From Microbacterium nanhaiense (GTDB lineage: Bacteria > Actinomycetota > Actinomycetes > Actinomycetales > Microbacteriaceae), in the NCBI RefSeq assembly GCF_014646015.1, contig NZ_BMMQ01000012.1, positions 839 to 64,838 of the forward strand: a stretch of DNA of 64,000 nt, in the 5' to 3' direction. Every line of letters starts with the position of its first letter. Position 1 is the first letter of the stretch. Positions 24,675 through 35,404 of this stretch are shown piece after piece. The notes under the pieces were generated by a model. It did not search any database. It was not told the DNA's origin and saw nothing but the letters and a program-made list of their open reading frames with translations. The position numbers were made by a program, and so were the translations under genes.

Positions 24675-25702
24675 GCGCGCGCCGGGCAGCCCGCAGGTGG
24701 ATCCCCGCGGCCGCCGCCGCGGCGGGCATCGTCGCGCTCGCGGCGTGCGCGCCCGCGTCGGAGGACGCCCGGGATCACACCCTGACCGACACCCTGGCCG
24801 ACACCCGGGCCGACGCCCTCACGGTCGAGAACTGCGGAGCCGAGGTCTCGTTCGAGGGCACCCCGGAGCGGGCGGTGCTGCTGCGCAGCGGGGCCGTGCC
24901 CTTCCTGCACGAGATCGACGTGATGGATCACGTCGTCGCCCGGGCCGGCCAGTACCCCGCGGGGTACTACGACGACGAGACCCTCGCCGAGCTCGAGGAG
25001 ATCCCGCTGCTGACCGACCGGGTCGATTCGTCCGGCCACCTCCAGATTACCGCCGAGGAGATCGTCGCCCAGGAGCCCGACATCGTGCTCGGCATGAACG
25101 AGAACCTCCCGCGCGCACAGCTCGAGGAACTGGGGCTCCCGCTGATCGAGGAGCCGGCCCTCTGCGAGATCCAGGGCGAGGAACCGAGCTTCGACGACAT
25201 CTTCGCCCAGCTCGAGCTCTACGGCGAGATCTTCGACCGCCGCGAGGAGGCCGCATCGGCCGGCGAAGCCCTGCGCGAGCGCCTCGACGGCCTGAGGGTC
25301 GAGGGCCGGGAACGCACGGCGGCGGTACTCTTCCCCACCGTCGGGGGCGGCATCACGTACGCCTACGGCACGGGCAGCATGGCCACCGCGCAGCTGGAGG
25401 CCGCCGGGTACCGCAACGTGTTCTCGGACGTCTCGGAGCGCGTCTTCGAGGTCTCGGCGGAGGAGCTGATCACGCGCGACCCCGATGCCCTCGTCCTGCT
25501 GCACAGCGAACCGAGCCCCGACGGCGACGGCGACGGCAACGCCGATGCCGTCATGGACGCGGTGACGCGGCTGCCCGGGGCGGGCGGGTTGCGGGCCGTC
25601 CGGGACGACGAGGTCATGACGCTGCTGTTCAACTTCGTCGAACCCGCCACGCCCCTCACGATCGACGGGCTCGAGCAGATCCTGGCGAGGCTCGGCGAGT
25701 GA
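24671..25702 (+). CDS. Periplasmic-binding-type lipoprotein of the FecCD importer
   Basis: The 343-residue protein starts with GTG (overlapping the permease stop) and has a signal peptide ending in the lipobox ALAACAPAS. The mature start contains an imperfect repeat (TLTDTLADTRADALT). The body follows the class III binding-protein plan (TPERAVLLRSGAVPFLHEIDVMDHV, later ITAEEIVAQEPDIVLGMNE and a long linker helix). It should capture the metal chelate outside the cell. The ligand is unknown, and the nickel idea rests on proximity to urease. Confidence 0.85.
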   Translation: MSARRAARRWIPAAAAAAGIVALAACAPASEDARDHTLTDTLADTRADALTVENCGAEVSFEGTPERAVLLRSGAVPFLHEIDVMDHVVARAGQYPAGYYDDETLAELEEIPLLTDRVDSSGHLQITAEEIVAQEPDIVLGMNENLPRAQLEELGLPLIEEPALCEIQGEEPSFDDIFAQLELYGEIFDRREEAASAGEALRERLDGLRVEGRERTAAVLFPTVGGGITYAYGTGSMATAQLEAAGYRNVFSDVSERVFEVSAEELITRDPDALVLLHSEPSPDGDGDGNADAVMDAVTRLPGAGGLRAVRDDEVMTLLFNFVEPATPLTIDGLEQILARLGE

Positions 25703-26445
25703 TCGAGGCGGAGCGCATCGGCTGGGCATTCGGATCGAAGGCCGTGCTCAGCGGCGTCGATCTGCGCGCATCCGAGGGCCGCGTGCTCGGCCTGGTGGGG
25801 CCCAACGGCGCCGGGAAGACCACGCTCCTCCGGGCCCTGTACCGCTCGATCCGAACCGAGGGGTCGATCCGCGTCGATGGGCGCGAGCTCGCGGAGCTGC
25901 GGCAGCACGAGCGCGCGTCCCGGCTCGCCGTCGTCGTGCAGGAGACCGAGGGAGAGACCGAGCTGACCGTGTCCGATCTCGTCCTCCTCGGCCGCTCGCC
26001 GCATCTCGGCCTGTTGCAGCGCCCGGGTGAGACCGACCACCGGATCGTGCTCGACTCCCTGCGCCGCGTGGGGATGGCCGCGCTCGCATCGCGCCCCTTC
26101 TCCGAGCTCTCGGGCGGCGAGCGCCAGCGCGTGCTCATCGCCAAGGCTCTGGCGCAACAGGCCTCGCATCTCCTCCTCGACGAGCCCACCAATCACCTCG
26201 ACATCCGCGCGCAGCACGACCTCCTGAGCCTCGTGCGCGAGCTCGCCGTGACGAGCGTCGTCGTCCTGCACGACCTCGATCTCGCGGCGCACTACTGCGA
26301 CGACGTCGTCCTCCTCGACCGCGGCTCCGTGGCGGCCTCCGGCCCGGTCGACGCCGTCATGCGACCCGAGGTCCTCGAACCGGTGTTCCGCGTGCCGATC
26401 GAGCGGCTCGACCGCGCCGGCCGGATCCATCTGCTGATCGGCTGA
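25699..26445 (+). CDS. ABC transporter ATP-binding protein of the FecCD importer
   Basis: The 248-residue ATPase has Walker [10 protein letters not shown], signature LSGGERQRV and Walker [13 protein letters not shown], followed by the switch His in [10 protein letters not shown]. It belongs to the FepC/BtuD branch that powers chelate importers. The GTG at 25699 overlaps the binding-protein stop by 4 bp, which fixes the start; upstream reading in this frame is a shadow. An 86-bp gap separates it from ureA. Confidence 0.9.
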   Translation: MIEAERIGWAFGSKAVLSGVDLRASEGRVLGLVGPNGAGKTTLLRALYRSIRTEGSIRVDGRELAELRQHERASRLAVVVQETEGETELTVSDLVLLGRSPHLGLLQRPGETDHRIVLDSLRRVGMAALASRPFSELSGGERQRVLIAKALAQQASHLLLDEPTNHLDIRAQHDLLSLVRELAVTSVVVLHDLDLAAHYCDDVVLLDRGSVAASGPVDAVMRPEVLEPVFRVPIERLDRAGRIHLLIG

Positions 26446-26462
26446 CGGGCCGGATCGCACCC

Positions 26463-26478
26463 GAAACGTCGCCGAAAC
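26463..26478 (+). promoter_or_regulatory. Possible GlnR-like half-sites upstream of ureA
   Basis: GAAAC-n6-GAAAC with an 11-bp period lies 54 bp upstream of the ureA ATG. It resembles half of the GlnR consensus, and nitrogen control of urease by GlnR is established in other actinobacteria. GTNAC halves are not seen, so confidence is low. Confidence 0.25.
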
Positions 26479-26531
26479 GTTGCTGGGCCACGATGATCGG
26501 GTACCGCCCGCGGACCCGAACGGACGCACCG

Positions 26532-26834
26532 ATGAACTTCACCCCCTCCGAGACGGAGAAGCTCCTGCTGTCGGTGGCGGGCATGGTCGCCCGAGACCGG
26601 CTCGCGCGCGGCATCCGCCTGAACTATCCCGAGGCCGTCGCCCTGCTCAGCACCTGGGTGCTCGAGCGCGCCCGCGAGGGCGTCGGCGTCGAGCAGCTTA
26701 TGGTCGACGGGCGCTCCGTGCTGACGCGCGATCAGGTGATGGACGGCGTCGCCGCGATGCTCACCGACGTCCAGGTCGAGGCGACCTTCCCCGACGGGCG
26801 CAAGCTCGTCACCGTCCACAACCCCATCGCCTGA
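26532..26834 (+). CDS. ureA: Urease gamma subunit
   Basis: The 100-residue protein is a typical separate UreA ([38 protein letters not shown] in short runs; ends TVHNPIA). It packs with UreB and UreC in the (alpha-beta-gamma)3 enzyme that hydrolyses urea to ammonia and carbamate in the cytoplasm. The ATG at 26532 is chosen over an upstream in-frame ATG at 26493 because the family starts at MNxT. It opens the ureABCFGD operon. Confidence 0.96.
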   Translation: MNFTPSETEKLLLSVAGMVARDRLARGIRLNYPEAVALLSTWVLERAREGVGVEQLMVDGRSVLTRDQVMDGVAAMLTDVQVEATFPDGRKLVTVHNPIA

Positions 26835-26855
26835 CTCACCCGCGAGGAGCACGAC

Positions 26856-27191
26856 ATGGCAGGCATCACCGCAGAGGGCCCGGGGGCGATCCGCGTGGCC
26901 GAGGGCGAGGATCTCGAGCTCAACGCCAACCGCACCGCCGAGGAGCGGATCCGGCTGGTCTTCGAGAACACGGGCGACCGCCCGATCCAGATCGGATCCC
27001 ACATCCACCTCCCCGACGTGAACCCCGCGCTGGTCTTCGACCGCGCGGCCGCCGACGGGTTCCGGCTCGACATCCCGTCCGGCACCTCGCAGCGCTTCGA
27101 ACCGGGCGCCTCGCGGGAGCTCGACGCGGTGGCCCTCCGCGGCCGCAGGCTCGTCGCCGGCATCCGCATTCGCGAGGAGGGGAAGCGCTGA
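26856..27191 (+). CDS. ureB: Urease beta subunit
   Basis: The 111-residue protein matches UreB ([34 protein letters not shown] and the [10 protein letters not shown] motif; ends [12 protein letters not shown]). It is a structural subunit at the urease trimer surface. It lies 21 bp after ureA, and its stop shares a base with the ureC start (TGATG), so beta and alpha subunits are translationally coupled. Confidence 0.96.
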   Translation: MAGITAEGPGAIRVAEGEDLELNANRTAEERIRLVFENTGDRPIQIGSHIHLPDVNPALVFDRAAADGFRLDIPSGTSQRFEPGASRELDAVALRGRRLVAGIRIREEGKR

Positions 27192-28894
27192 TGGTTCGGA
27201 TCAGCCGCGAGCGCTACGCCGCTCTCTACGGGCCCACGACGGGCGACCAGGTGCGCCTCGGCGACACCGACCTGTGGATCCAGATCGAACGCGACTACAC
27301 CTTCGGCGGCGAGGAGGCCGTGTTCGGAGGCGGCAAGTCGATCCGCGAATCGATGGCGCAGGGCACGACGAGCCGCGCCCAGGGCGCCCTCGACACGGTC
27401 ATCACGAACGCGATCGTGCTCGACTGGTGGGGCGTCGTGCGCGCCGACGTCGGCATCCGCGACGGCAGGATCGTCGCGCTCGGCCGGGCCGGCAACCCCG
27501 ACATCGCCGACGGCGTGCACCCGCAGCTGCACATCGGGCCCTCGACCGACGTCATCTCCGGCGAGGGGCGGATCCTCACCGCGGGCGGCTTCGACTCGCA
27601 CGTGCACCTCCTCTCGCCCTCACAGCTCCACGAGGCGCTGGCGACGGGCATCACGACGATCGCGGGCGGAGGAACGGGCCCCTCGGAGGGGTCGAAGGCC
27701 ACGACGGTTACGCCCGGCGCCTGGCATCTGCGCCAGCTGCACCGAGCGCTCGACCGCCTCCCCGTCAACGTCCTGCTGCTCGGGAAGGGGAACACCGTCT
27801 CGGCCGAGGGCCTCAGGGAGCAGGCGCTCGGGGGTGCCGCGGGCTACAAGGTGCACGAGGACTGGGGATCGACCCCGGCGGCGATCGATGCGGCGCTCCG
27901 CGCAGCCGACGACTACGGCCTGCAGGTCGCCCTGCACTCCGACTCGCTCAACGAGGCCGGCTTCGTCGATTCGACCATCGGCGCGATCGGCGGCAGGTCC
28001 ATCCACGCGTTCCACGTCGAGGGCGCCGGCGGCGGTCACGCCCCCGACATCCTCAGCATCGCGTCGCTGCCGCACATCCTCCCCGGCTCGACCAACCCGA
28101 CCCTGCCGCACACCGTCAACACGGTCGCCGAGCACATCGACATGCTCATGGTGTGCCACCACCTGAACCCGGCCGTCCCCGAGGACCTCGCGTTCGCGGA
28201 ATCGCGGATCCGCGCCACGACGATCGCGGCCGAGGACATCCTGCACGACATGGGCGCGCTGTCGATCACCTCCTCCGACGCCCAGGCCATGGGGCGCATC
28301 GGCGAGGTCATCACCCGCACCTGGCAGGTCGCGCACGTGATGAAGGCGCGGCTGGGGTCGACGGGGGGATCGCTGCCCGCGGACAACGAGCGCGCCCGCC
28401 GCTACGTCGCGAAGTACACGATCAACCCCGCCATCGCGCACGGCGTGGGCGAGCACATCGGATCCGTCGAGGCGGGCAAGCTCGCCGACCTGGTGCTCTG
28501 GGATCCGCGGCTCTTCGGCGTGCGGCCCGCCATCGTCATCAAGGGCGGCGCGATCGCGTGGGCCGCGCTGGGCGACCCGAACGCGTCGATCCCGACGCCG
28601 CAACCCGTGCTGATGCGACCCGCCTTCGGCGACGCGAACGGCGCCGACCTGTCGTACTCCTTCGTCTCGCAGGCCGCGCTCGACGACGGCCTCGCGGGCA
28701 AGCTCGGGCTGGAACGGCAGCTGTTGCCCGTCGCCCCGACGCGCGAGGTGGGCAAGGTGGACATGAAGAACAACGACGCCCTGCCCGCGATCGACATCCG
28801 GCCCGACACCTTCGAGATCTCGATCGACGGCGTGCCGGTCGAGCCGCAGCCCGCCGAGGAACTCCCCCTCGCGCAGCTGTACAACCTGTTCTGA
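27191..28894 (+). CDS. ureC: Urease alpha (catalytic) subunit
   Basis: The 567-residue protein carries the dinickel site. Visible ligands are HVH near residue 137, the carbamylated Lys in GYKVHEDWG near residue 220, His in [10 protein letters not shown], His in [12 protein letters not shown], and Asp in SSDAQAMG. The mobile flap His is in MVCHHLNP. All key residues are present, so the enzyme should be active once nickel is inserted. Small departures from common sequence are seen (DSHVHLLSP instead of the usual DTHIHFICP). The start overlaps the ureB stop by one base. Confidence 0.97.
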   Translation: MVRISRERYAALYGPTTGDQVRLGDTDLWIQIERDYTFGGEEAVFGGGKSIRESMAQGTTSRAQGALDTVITNAIVLDWWGVVRADVGIRDGRIVALGRAGNPDIADGVHPQLHIGPSTDVISGEGRILTAGGFDSHVHLLSPSQLHEALATGITTIAGGGTGPSEGSKATTVTPGAWHLRQLHRALDRLPVNVLLLGKGNTVSAEGLREQALGGAAGYKVHEDWGSTPAAIDAALRAADDYGLQVALHSDSLNEAGFVDSTIGAIGGRSIHAFHVEGAGGGHAPDILSIASLPHILPGSTNPTLPHTVNTVAEHIDMLMVCHHLNPAVPEDLAFAESRIRATTIAAEDILHDMGALSITSSDAQAMGRIGEVITRTWQVAHVMKARLGSTGGSLPADNERARRYVAKYTINPAIAHGVGEHIGSVEAGKLADLVLWDPRLFGVRPAIVIKGGAIAWAALGDPNASIPTPQPVLMRPAFGDANGADLSYSFVSQAALDDGLAGKLGLERQLLPVAPTREVGKVDMKNNDALPAIDIRPDTFEISIDGVPVEPQPAEELPLAQLYNLF

Positions 28895-28910
28895 CCGCCG
28901 CCCGCGCCCC

Positions 28911-29582
28911 ATGAAACTCTCCTCGACGACCCTGGCGATGCTGTTGGCGGACTCCCGCCTGCCCGTCGGCGCGCACGTGGTCTCGAACGGGCTCGAGGCG
29001 GCGCTGCGCGGCGGCATGGCGCCGGAGCTCGCCCCCGAGTACATGTGCGCCCGGATGGCGACGACCGTGCTCGTCGAGGCGGGAACGGCGATCGTCACCC
29101 GCGCGCTCGTCGCCGCGGGCGAGATCGAACGGATCGCCCGGGTGCGATCCGAGTGGGAGGCGCGCACCCCCAGCCGCGCGCTCCGCGAGATCGCGATCGC
29201 CCTGGGCGACGGGCTCGCCCGCATGGGGCGGACGGTGTGGCCCGAGAGCCTGCTGGCGGGATCCCTGCCCGCGAGGGGCCTCCCCCGCCCCCTCGTGCTG
29301 GGCGTTCTCGCGGCCGAGCAGGGCCTGGAGGCCGGCGACCTCGCGCGCCTCGTCGCGTACGAGGACGCGCAGACCGTCGCGGCCGCCCTCCTGAAGCTCG
29401 AGCCGCTCGACCCGGCCACGGCCGTGAGGTGGGCCCTCGAGGCCTGCGAGTACTTCGAGGCGCACGCGCCCAGCGTCGCCGTTCTGACCGAGCCGGAGGC
29501 GATCCCCGCCTTCAGCGGACCGCAGATCGAGGAGTGGGCGGAGGCCCACACCTCCCTGGAAAGGAGACTGTTCCGTGCCTGA
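28911..29582 (+). CDS. ureF: Urease accessory protein UreF
   Basis: The 223-residue all-helical protein matches UreF ([22 protein letters not shown]; family motif DSRLPxGxxxxSxGLE). UreF bridges UreG and UreD on apo-urease and gates GTP hydrolysis during nickel insertion. The ATG lies 16 bp after ureC with a weak ribosome site. Its stop overlaps the ureG GTG by 8 bp. No ureE precedes it. Confidence 0.92.
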   Translation: MKLSSTTLAMLLADSRLPVGAHVVSNGLEAALRGGMAPELAPEYMCARMATTVLVEAGTAIVTRALVAAGEIERIARVRSEWEARTPSRALREIAIALGDGLARMGRTVWPESLLAGSLPARGLPRPLVLGVLAAEQGLEAGDLARLVAYEDAQTVAAALLKLEPLDPATAVRWALEACEYFEAHAPSVAVLTEPEAIPAFSGPQIEEWAEAHTSLERRLFRA

Positions 29583-30330
29583 CACCCTGAGCCCCGAGGT
29601 CGCTCCCGACACCGCCGAGACGAACCGATCGCTTCGCCTCGGCATCGCCGGCCCCGTCGGCGTCGGCAAGAGCTCGCTGATCGCCACGATCTGCCGGGCG
29701 CTCGCCGACGAGCTGCAGATCGGCGTGATCACGAACGACATCTACACGGACGAGGACGCGCGGTTCCTCCGCTCCGCCGGGGTCCTCGACCCGGAGCGGA
29801 TCCGCGCCGTGGAAACCGGCGCCTGCCCGCACACCGCGATCCGCGACGACGTGACGGCCAACCTCTTCGCCGTCGAGGAGCTCGAGAGGGACTTCGCACC
29901 CCTCGACCTCGTGCTCGTCGAATCGGGCGGCGACAACCTCACGGCGACGTTCTCCCCCGCCCTGATCGACGCCCAGCTGTTCGTGCTCGACGTCGCGGGC
30001 GGCGGGGACGTCGCGCGCAAGGGCGGTCCGGGCATCGGCCGCGCCGACCTCCTGATCGTCAACAAGACCGACCTCGCGCCCTATGTGGGCGTCGACGTCG
30101 AGCAGATGGTCGCCGACGCGACCGCGGCGCGCGAGGGAGGGCCCGTCCTGGCCCTCGCGCGCGACGACGAGAAGGCGATCGCCGAGCTTCGCTCCTGGCT
30201 GCTCGAGCTGCTGGCGACGCACCGCGCGGGACAGCACGTTCCCCAGGATCCGGGCCCCATGGCCCCGCACTTCCACGCGGACGAGAACGGCGGCTACATC
30301 CACAGCCACGAGGGCGAGCACGCCCACTGA
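29575..30330 (+). CDS. ureG: Urease accessory GTPase UreG
   Basis: The 251-residue SIMIBI GTPase has the P-loop GPVGVGKSS near residue 26, the metal-binding CPH motif in [12 protein letters not shown], and [11 protein letters not shown]. It delivers nickel to urease. The C-terminus is His-rich (HFHADENGG and HSHEGEHAH), longer than in most UreG. That tail may store or bind nickel and compensate for the missing ureE. The GTG start is fixed by overlap with ureF. Confidence 0.94.
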   Translation: MPDTLSPEVAPDTAETNRSLRLGIAGPVGVGKSSLIATICRALADELQIGVITNDIYTDEDARFLRSAGVLDPERIRAVETGACPHTAIRDDVTANLFAVEELERDFAPLDLVLVESGGDNLTATFSPALIDAQLFVLDVAGGGDVARKGGPGIGRADLLIVNKTDLAPYVGVDVEQMVADATAAREGGPVLALARDDEKAIAELRSWLLELLATHRAGQHVPQDPGPMAPHFHADENGGYIHSHEGEHAH

Positions 30331-30351
30331 GGGCGGGCTGAGAGCGCTCGC

Positions 30352-31071
30352 ATGCCGAAGACGACCCGCGTGATCGTGGGCCCCGCCGAGGGCGGGGCCC
30401 AGCTGACCCTCGCGTCCGGAGAGCTCCTCCCGCGGGTCGTCGCGGTCCGCGAGAACTCTGCGCACGTCGCCCTCGTCGCGGGCGGCGCGCTGCTCCTCGG
30501 CGGCGACCACGTCGACCTCGAGATCGCCGTCGGGCCCGGGTGCACGCTCGAACTCGAGGAGATCAGCGGCACCGTCGCCTACGACGGGCGGGGCCGCGCC
30601 GCGCGCTGGGACACCCGAATCACCGTCGCCGACGGCGGCCGCCTGCTGTGGCAGGGGCTACCGTTCGTCGTGGCGACGGGTGCGGACGTGACGCGAACGA
30701 TGTCGCTCGACCTCGCCCCCGACGCCACCGCCTGCCTGCGCGAGGTGTTCGTGATGGGCCGGCACGGCGAGGCCGGAGGCGAGCTGGCCGCCATCACGCG
30801 CGTCACCCACGGCGACGTGCCCCTCTTCGTCGAGGATCTGCGGATCAACGGTGCGCACAGGCGCCCCGGCGTGATGGGACGAGCGCGGATCGCCGACGTC
30901 GTGTCGCTGTACGGGCGCCGCGCGGAGCCGGACGGGCGGACCGTCGCGCTCCAGCTGGCGGGGCCGGGCAGCATCGCCCGAGACCTCGGCAGCCACGCGC
31001 ACGCGTCGCCGCTCGACTCGACGTGGCAGGCCTGGCGCGATCTCGCGACGCAGGAACTGACACAGTTCTGA
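30352..31071 (+). CDS. ureD: Urease accessory protein UreD/UreH
   Basis: The 239-residue protein matches UreD, the scaffold that binds apo-urease and recruits UreF and UreG. Typical features are LLLGGDHVDLEIAVGPGC, DTRITVADGGRLLWQGLP and REVFVMGRHGEAGGEL. It closes the ureABCFGD operon, 21 bp after ureG. About 190 bp of non-coding DNA with an AT-rich palindrome separates it from urtA. Confidence 0.9.
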   Translation: MPKTTRVIVGPAEGGAQLTLASGELLPRVVAVRENSAHVALVAGGALLLGGDHVDLEIAVGPGCTLELEEISGTVAYDGRGRAARWDTRITVADGGRLLWQGLPFVVATGADVTRTMSLDLAPDATACLREVFVMGRHGEAGGELAAITRVTHGDVPLFVEDLRINGAHRRPGVMGRARIADVVSLYGRRAEPDGRTVALQLAGPGSIARDLGSHAHASPLDSTWQAWRDLATQELTQF

Positions 31072-31129
31072 CACGCGCCCGCCCCCGGCGATCCGCGCGG
31101 AATCACGCAGTTAACGCGAGCGAGCCGCA

Positions 31130-31150
31130 GTTTACATTCCCGGAATAAAC
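31130..31150. promoter_or_regulatory. AT-rich near-palindrome in the urtA leader
   Basis: The segment holds ATTCC-C-GGAAT, a perfect 11-bp palindrome, flanked by GTTTA and TAAAC. It lies 109 bp upstream of urtA in otherwise GC-rich DNA, a place where an operator or promoter would be expected. The protein that binds it is unknown. Confidence 0.3.
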
Positions 31151-31258
31151 GAGTAATGGCAGAGCAATGCCAAGGCAGCAGTCTGTCAGTCATCACCACT
31201 GGTCGTCATCCCTCGGCCCGGTGAGACTCCTCGATCACATTCCTGGAACGGAGCACTC

Positions 31259-32533
31259 ATGCCCGCTATCCGCAACCGCCGCCTTCGCACCCTCCTCGCC
31301 CCTTCCGCCCTCCTCGCCGCGACGGCGCTCGTCCTCACCGGATGCGCCGGGGCGCGCGCCGGAGAACCCGCCGACCCCGAGGCGTCCACCGCGGCCGAGT
31401 CGTGCGTCGACACCTCCGGCGACACCATCAAGGTCGGCTTCATCAACTCGCTCTCGGGCACCATGGCAATCAGCGAGACGACCGTGTCGCGCTCGCTGAC
31501 GATGGCCGCCGAGGAGATCAACGCCGCGGGCGGCGTGCTCGACAAGCAGGTCGAGTTCGTGCAGGAGGACGGCGCGTCCGACCCGGCGACCTTCGCTGAG
31601 AAGGCCGAGAAGCTGATCCAGCAGGACTGCGTCGCCGCCGTCTTCGGCGGGTGGACCTCGGCGTCGCGCAAGGCGATGCTCCCGGTCTTCGAGGCCAACA
31701 ACTCGCTGCTGTTCTATCCGGTCCAGTACGAGGGCCTGGAAGCATCCGAGAACATCTACTACTCGGGCGCGACGACGAACCAGCAGATCATCCCGGCGCT
31801 CGACTACCTCGTGGAACAGGGCGCCGAGAGCCTCTTCCTCGTGGGCAGCGACTACGTCTTCCCGCGGACGGCGAACAAGATCATCACCGCCTACGCGCAA
31901 GAGCACGGCATCGAGATCCTCGGCGAGGAGTACGCGCCGCTCGGCTCGACCGACTTCACGACGATCGCCAACAAGGTCGCCGACTCGGACGCCGACGCCG
32001 TCTTCAACACCCTCAACGGCGACTCGAACGTCGCGTTCTTCGCGCAGTACGACAGCCTCGGGCTCGACGCCGAGACGATGCCCGTGATGTCGGTGTCGAT
32101 CGCCGAGGAAGAGGTTCCCGGCGTCGGCCTGCAGTACCTCGAGGGCCAGCTCGTCGCCTGGGACTACTACCAGACCGTCGAGAGCCCCGAGAACGAGAAG
32201 TTCGTCTCCAGCTTCAAGGCCGCATACGGCGACGACGCGGTGACCTCCGACCCGATGGAGGCGGCATACACCTCCCTCTACCTCTGGAAGAACATGGTCG
32301 AGGCGGCGGAGTCGTTCGCGACCGACGACGTCAACGACGCCGCCGACGGCGTCACCTTCGACGCCCCCGAGGGCACCGTCACGGTCATCGGTGAGAACAA
32401 CCACATCACGAAGACCCCGCGCATCGGCGTGATCAACTCCGAGGGGCTCATCGACACGGTCTGGGAGACCGAGGAGCCGGTGGTACCGGATCCCTTCCTC
32501 GAGACCTACGACTGGGCCGACGGCATCGCCTAG
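31259..32533 (+). CDS. urtA: Urea ABC transporter substrate-binding lipoprotein
   Basis: The 424-residue protein has a signal peptide ending in the lipobox LVLTGCAGA, so it is a lipoprotein facing outward. The body matches UrtA of the branched-chain amino acid/amide-binding family ([45 protein letters not shown] and YSSLYLWK-type YTSLYLWKN). It captures urea at low concentration. It is the first of five urt genes, placed directly after the urease operon, so uptake and hydrolysis are encoded together. It ends with a TAG stop. Confidence 0.94.
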   Translation: MPAIRNRRLRTLLAPSALLAATALVLTGCAGARAGEPADPEASTAAESCVDTSGDTIKVGFINSLSGTMAISETTVSRSLTMAAEEINAAGGVLDKQVEFVQEDGASDPATFAEKAEKLIQQDCVAAVFGGWTSASRKAMLPVFEANNSLLFYPVQYEGLEASENIYYSGATTNQQIIPALDYLVEQGAESLFLVGSDYVFPRTANKIITAYAQEHGIEILGEEYAPLGSTDFTTIANKVADSDADAVFNTLNGDSNVAFFAQYDSLGLDAETMPVMSVSIAEEEVPGVGLQYLEGQLVAWDYYQTVESPENEKFVSSFKAAYGDDAVTSDPMEAAYTSLYLWKNMVEAAESFATDDVNDAADGVTFDAPEGTVTVIGENNHITKTPRIGVINSEGLIDTVWETEEPVVPDPFLETYDWADGIA

Positions 32534-32622
32534 GACCTCACCCCGGGGCCGCGCGTGAGCGAACGCGCGGCCCCTCCCCTCGCACAAGACCCTCGCGGCG
32601 TGAGCCGCAGAGAGGAGACGAC

Positions 32623-33507
32623 GTGGACGGCGTCATCTCGCAACTCGTGGCGGGCGTGAGCATCGGATCCGTGCTCCTGTTCGTCGCCCTCGGGCTCGCG
32701 CTCACCTTCGGGCAGATGGGCGTCATCAACATGGCGCACGGCGAGTTCATCATGGCCGGCGCTTACACCGCCTGGATCATGCAGAACATCCTGGGCGACG
32801 CCGGCCTCTCGCTGATCGTGTCGATCCCGATCGCGTTCCTCGTCGGCGGTCTCCTCGGGGTCATCCTCGAGGAGGTGCTCCTCCGGCGGATGTATCACCG
32901 CCCGCTCGACACGCTCCTCGCCACCTTCGGCGTCTCGCTCATCCTGCAGCAGGCGGCGCGCAGCATCTTCGGGGCCCCCAACAAGGAGGTGCGCTCCCCC
33001 GAGTGGCTCGCGGGAAGCGTCGAGCTCCTCGGCGCGGCGATCCCCGTGAAGCGGATCTTCATCCTCGTCCTCCTCGTCATCGTCGTGGCCGCGCTGGCGT
33101 CGCTCCTGACGTACACGAGCCTCGGCCGGCGGATCCGGGCCGTCGTGCTCAATCGCGACCTGGCCGAGGCCACGGGCATCTCGACCCGGGCGACCGACCG
33201 GCTCACCTTCTTCATCGGATCCGGCCTCGCCGGGATCGCGGGCGTCGCGCTGACGCTCATCGGATCCACGGGGCCGACCCTCGGCACCAACTACATCGTC
33301 GACGCGTTCCTCGTCGTCGTGATCGGCGGCATCGGTCAGATCCGTGGGGCCATCCTCGCCGCCTTCGCGCTGGGAATCGCGCAGGCCTTCATCGAGATGA
33401 GCACGACGGCCACGTGGGCCCGATTCATCGTGCTCATCCTCATCGTCCTCTTCCTGCAGTGGAAGCCGCAGGGCATGTTCGTCGTCCGCACGAGGAGTCT
33501 CGCATGA
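32623..33507 (+). CDS. urtB: Urea ABC transporter permease UrtB
   Basis: The 294-residue permease (LivH-type) starts with GTG after an AGAGAGGAG site. About eight membrane segments are visible, with GLALTFGQMGVINMAHGEFIMAGAY near the N-terminus, the standard motif of this family. IGGIGQIRGAILAAFALG is the ATPase-facing loop. It forms the channel with UrtC. Its stop overlaps the urtC ATG (ATGA). Confidence 0.94.
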   Translation: MDGVISQLVAGVSIGSVLLFVALGLALTFGQMGVINMAHGEFIMAGAYTAWIMQNILGDAGLSLIVSIPIAFLVGGLLGVILEEVLLRRMYHRPLDTLLATFGVSLILQQAARSIFGAPNKEVRSPEWLAGSVELLGAAIPVKRIFILVLLVIVVAALASLLTYTSLGRRIRAVVLNRDLAEATGISTRATDRLTFFIGSGLAGIAGVALTLIGSTGPTLGTNYIVDAFLVVVIGGIGQIRGAILAAFALGIAQAFIEMSTTATWARFIVLILIVLFLQWKPQGMFVVRTRSLA

Positions 33508-34637
33508 CCGCCCCCACCCGCCTCAGTCCCCCGGTCGACCTCGACCGGCCCCGAACCCGCACGATGATCAGCCCCGGCATCGGCATCCCGACGTGGCGCA
33601 GCCTCATCATCGGGCTCACCCTCATGGCGATCGCGCTCCTCGTCGTCGCGCCGGCGCTCATGTCGAGCTTCGAGCTGAACCGCCTCGGGAAGTACGTGTG
33701 CTTCGCGATCGTCGCCGTCGGCATCGGCTTCGCCTGGGGGCGCGGCGGCATGCTGACACTCGGGCAGGGCGTCTTCTTCGGCATCGGCGGCTACGCGATG
33801 GCGATGCACATGCAGCTCGCCGACGCCGAGTTCGCCGGGGCCGCCGCCCCCGAGTTCATGATGCTCTACGGCAGCGGAGAAGTGCCGATCTGGTGGGAGC
33901 CCTTCCGAAGCCCGGTCTTCACGATCGTCGCCGTGATCGCGCTTCCCGCCCTGCTCGCGCTGGCCCTCGGCTACGCGATCTTCAGCCGGAAGGTCAAGGG
34001 CGCCTACTTCGCGATCCTGAGCCAGGCGCTCGTCGCCGCGTTCGGCGTGCTGCTGATCGGCAACCAGGCGACGACCGGCGGCTTCAACGGCCTGTCGAAC
34101 TTCCAGTCGTGGTTCGGCTACGTCCTCGCGGATCCGGCCAACAAGCGGATGATCTACTTCATCGCGGCCGCGGTGCTCCTCGCGACGATCTTCGTGGCCT
34201 TCCTCCTCATGCGCAGCCGCTTCGGCGAGCTCCTGGTGGCCACGCGCGACGCGGAGGAGCGCGTGCGCTTCCTCGGTTACAACCCGGCCACGGTGAAGGT
34301 GTCGGCCTTCGTCTTCGCCGCCGTCATGGCGGGCATCGCGGGGGCGCTGTTCGTTCCGATCGTCGGCATCATCTCGCCCGCCGACATCGGGGTGACGCCG
34401 TCGATCGTGTTCCTGATCGGCGTCGCCGCGGGCGGGCGCGCGAGCCTGTTCGGGCCGGCGATCGGCGCGATCGCCGTCGCCTGGGCCGAGACGAGCCTCT
34501 CGGAGTCGTTCCCCGATGTGTGGAGCTACTTCCAGGGCCTGCTGCTCGTGCTCGTCATCGCGCTCCTCCCGGGCGGTGTCGCCTCGCTCGCGGGCAAGAT
34601 CCGCACACGCAAGACCGCAGAGGGGGCAGCACGATGA
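33504..34637 (+). CDS. urtC: Urea ABC transporter permease UrtC
   Basis: The 377-residue LivM-type permease has an N-terminal cytoplasmic stretch of about 30 residues, then roughly eight membrane segments. Family features are GRGGMLTLGQGVFFGIGGYAMAMHMQ and GRASLFGPAIGAIAVAWAET. Its ATG and stop each overlap neighbours by 4 bp. It pairs with UrtB to form the urea channel. Confidence 0.94.
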   Translation: MTAPTRLSPPVDLDRPRTRTMISPGIGIPTWRSLIIGLTLMAIALLVVAPALMSSFELNRLGKYVCFAIVAVGIGFAWGRGGMLTLGQGVFFGIGGYAMAMHMQLADAEFAGAAAPEFMMLYGSGEVPIWWEPFRSPVFTIVAVIALPALLALALGYAIFSRKVKGAYFAILSQALVAAFGVLLIGNQATTGGFNGLSNFQSWFGYVLADPANKRMIYFIAAAVLLATIFVAFLLMRSRFGELLVATRDAEERVRFLGYNPATVKVSAFVFAAVMAGIAGALFVPIVGIISPADIGVTPSIVFLIGVAAGGRASLFGPAIGAIAVAWAETSLSESFPDVWSYFQGLLLVLVIALLPGGVASLAGKIRTRKTAEGAAR

Positions 34638-35404
34638 CCGTTCAGAACTCGCGACCCAGTCTCGTCGTCGACGAGCTGAGGGTGTCGTTCTCGGGCTTCG
34701 TCGCGGTCGACGGCGTGTCCTTCGACGCGCACCCCGGCGAGGTCCGGTTCCTCATCGGCCCCAACGGAGCCGGCAAGACCACCTGCATCGACGCCATCAC
34801 GGGGCTGTCGAGGGGCGAAGGCTCGGCCCGGCTCGGCGACGTCGAGGTGCTGGGCAAGCCCGTGCACCGCGTGACGCGCCTCGGCATCGGCCGCACCTTC
34901 CAGACCGCGAGCGTCTTCGAGGAGCTCTCGGTCATGCAAAATCTCGACATCGCCTGCGGGATCTCGCGCGGCCCGCTCTCGCTCCTCGCGCCTCGGCGCG
35001 AGATCCCGGCCGCCGTCGAGGACGCCCTCGTCGAGATCGGCCTTCAGGACCAGCGCGAGCAGGCCGCCGGCAGCCTCTCGCACGGCCAGAAGCAGTGGCT
35101 GGAGATCGGCATGTTGCTCGTGCAGCAGCCCAAGGCGCTCCTGCTCGACGAGCCCGTCGCCGGCATGAGCCACGACGAGCGGACGGCGACGGGCGAGCTC
35201 CTGCAGCGGATCGCCCGGGAGCGGGTCGTGGTGGTCGTCGAACACGACATGGACTTCATCCGGCGCTTCGCCAGCCGCGTCACCGTCCTGCACCAGGGCA
35301 AGGTCCTCTCGGAGGGCTCGATCGAGCAGGTGCAGGCCGACCCGAGGGTGCAGGACGTGTATTTGGGAACGGCCGCCGCGGTCGTCCAGGACGAGGAGGA
35401 CTGA
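34634..35404 (+). CDS. urtD: Urea ABC transporter ATP-binding protein UrtD
   Basis: The 256-residue LivG-type ATPase has Walker [10 protein letters not shown], the signature LSHGQKQWLEIGM (LSHGQ replaces LSGGQ, as usual for UrtD) and Walker B ALLLDEPVAGM. It works with UrtE to drive urea import. Start and stop overlap the neighbouring urt genes, confirming one operon. Confidence 0.94.
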   Translation: MTVQNSRPSLVVDELRVSFSGFVAVDGVSFDAHPGEVRFLIGPNGAGKTTCIDAITGLSRGEGSARLGDVEVLGKPVHRVTRLGIGRTFQTASVFEELSVMQNLDIACGISRGPLSLLAPRREIPAAVEDALVEIGLQDQREQAAGSLSHGQKQWLEIGMLLVQQPKALLLDEPVAGMSHDERTATGELLQRIARERVVVVVEHDMDFIRRFASRVTVLHQGKVLSEGSIEQVQADPRVQDVYLGTAAAVVQDEED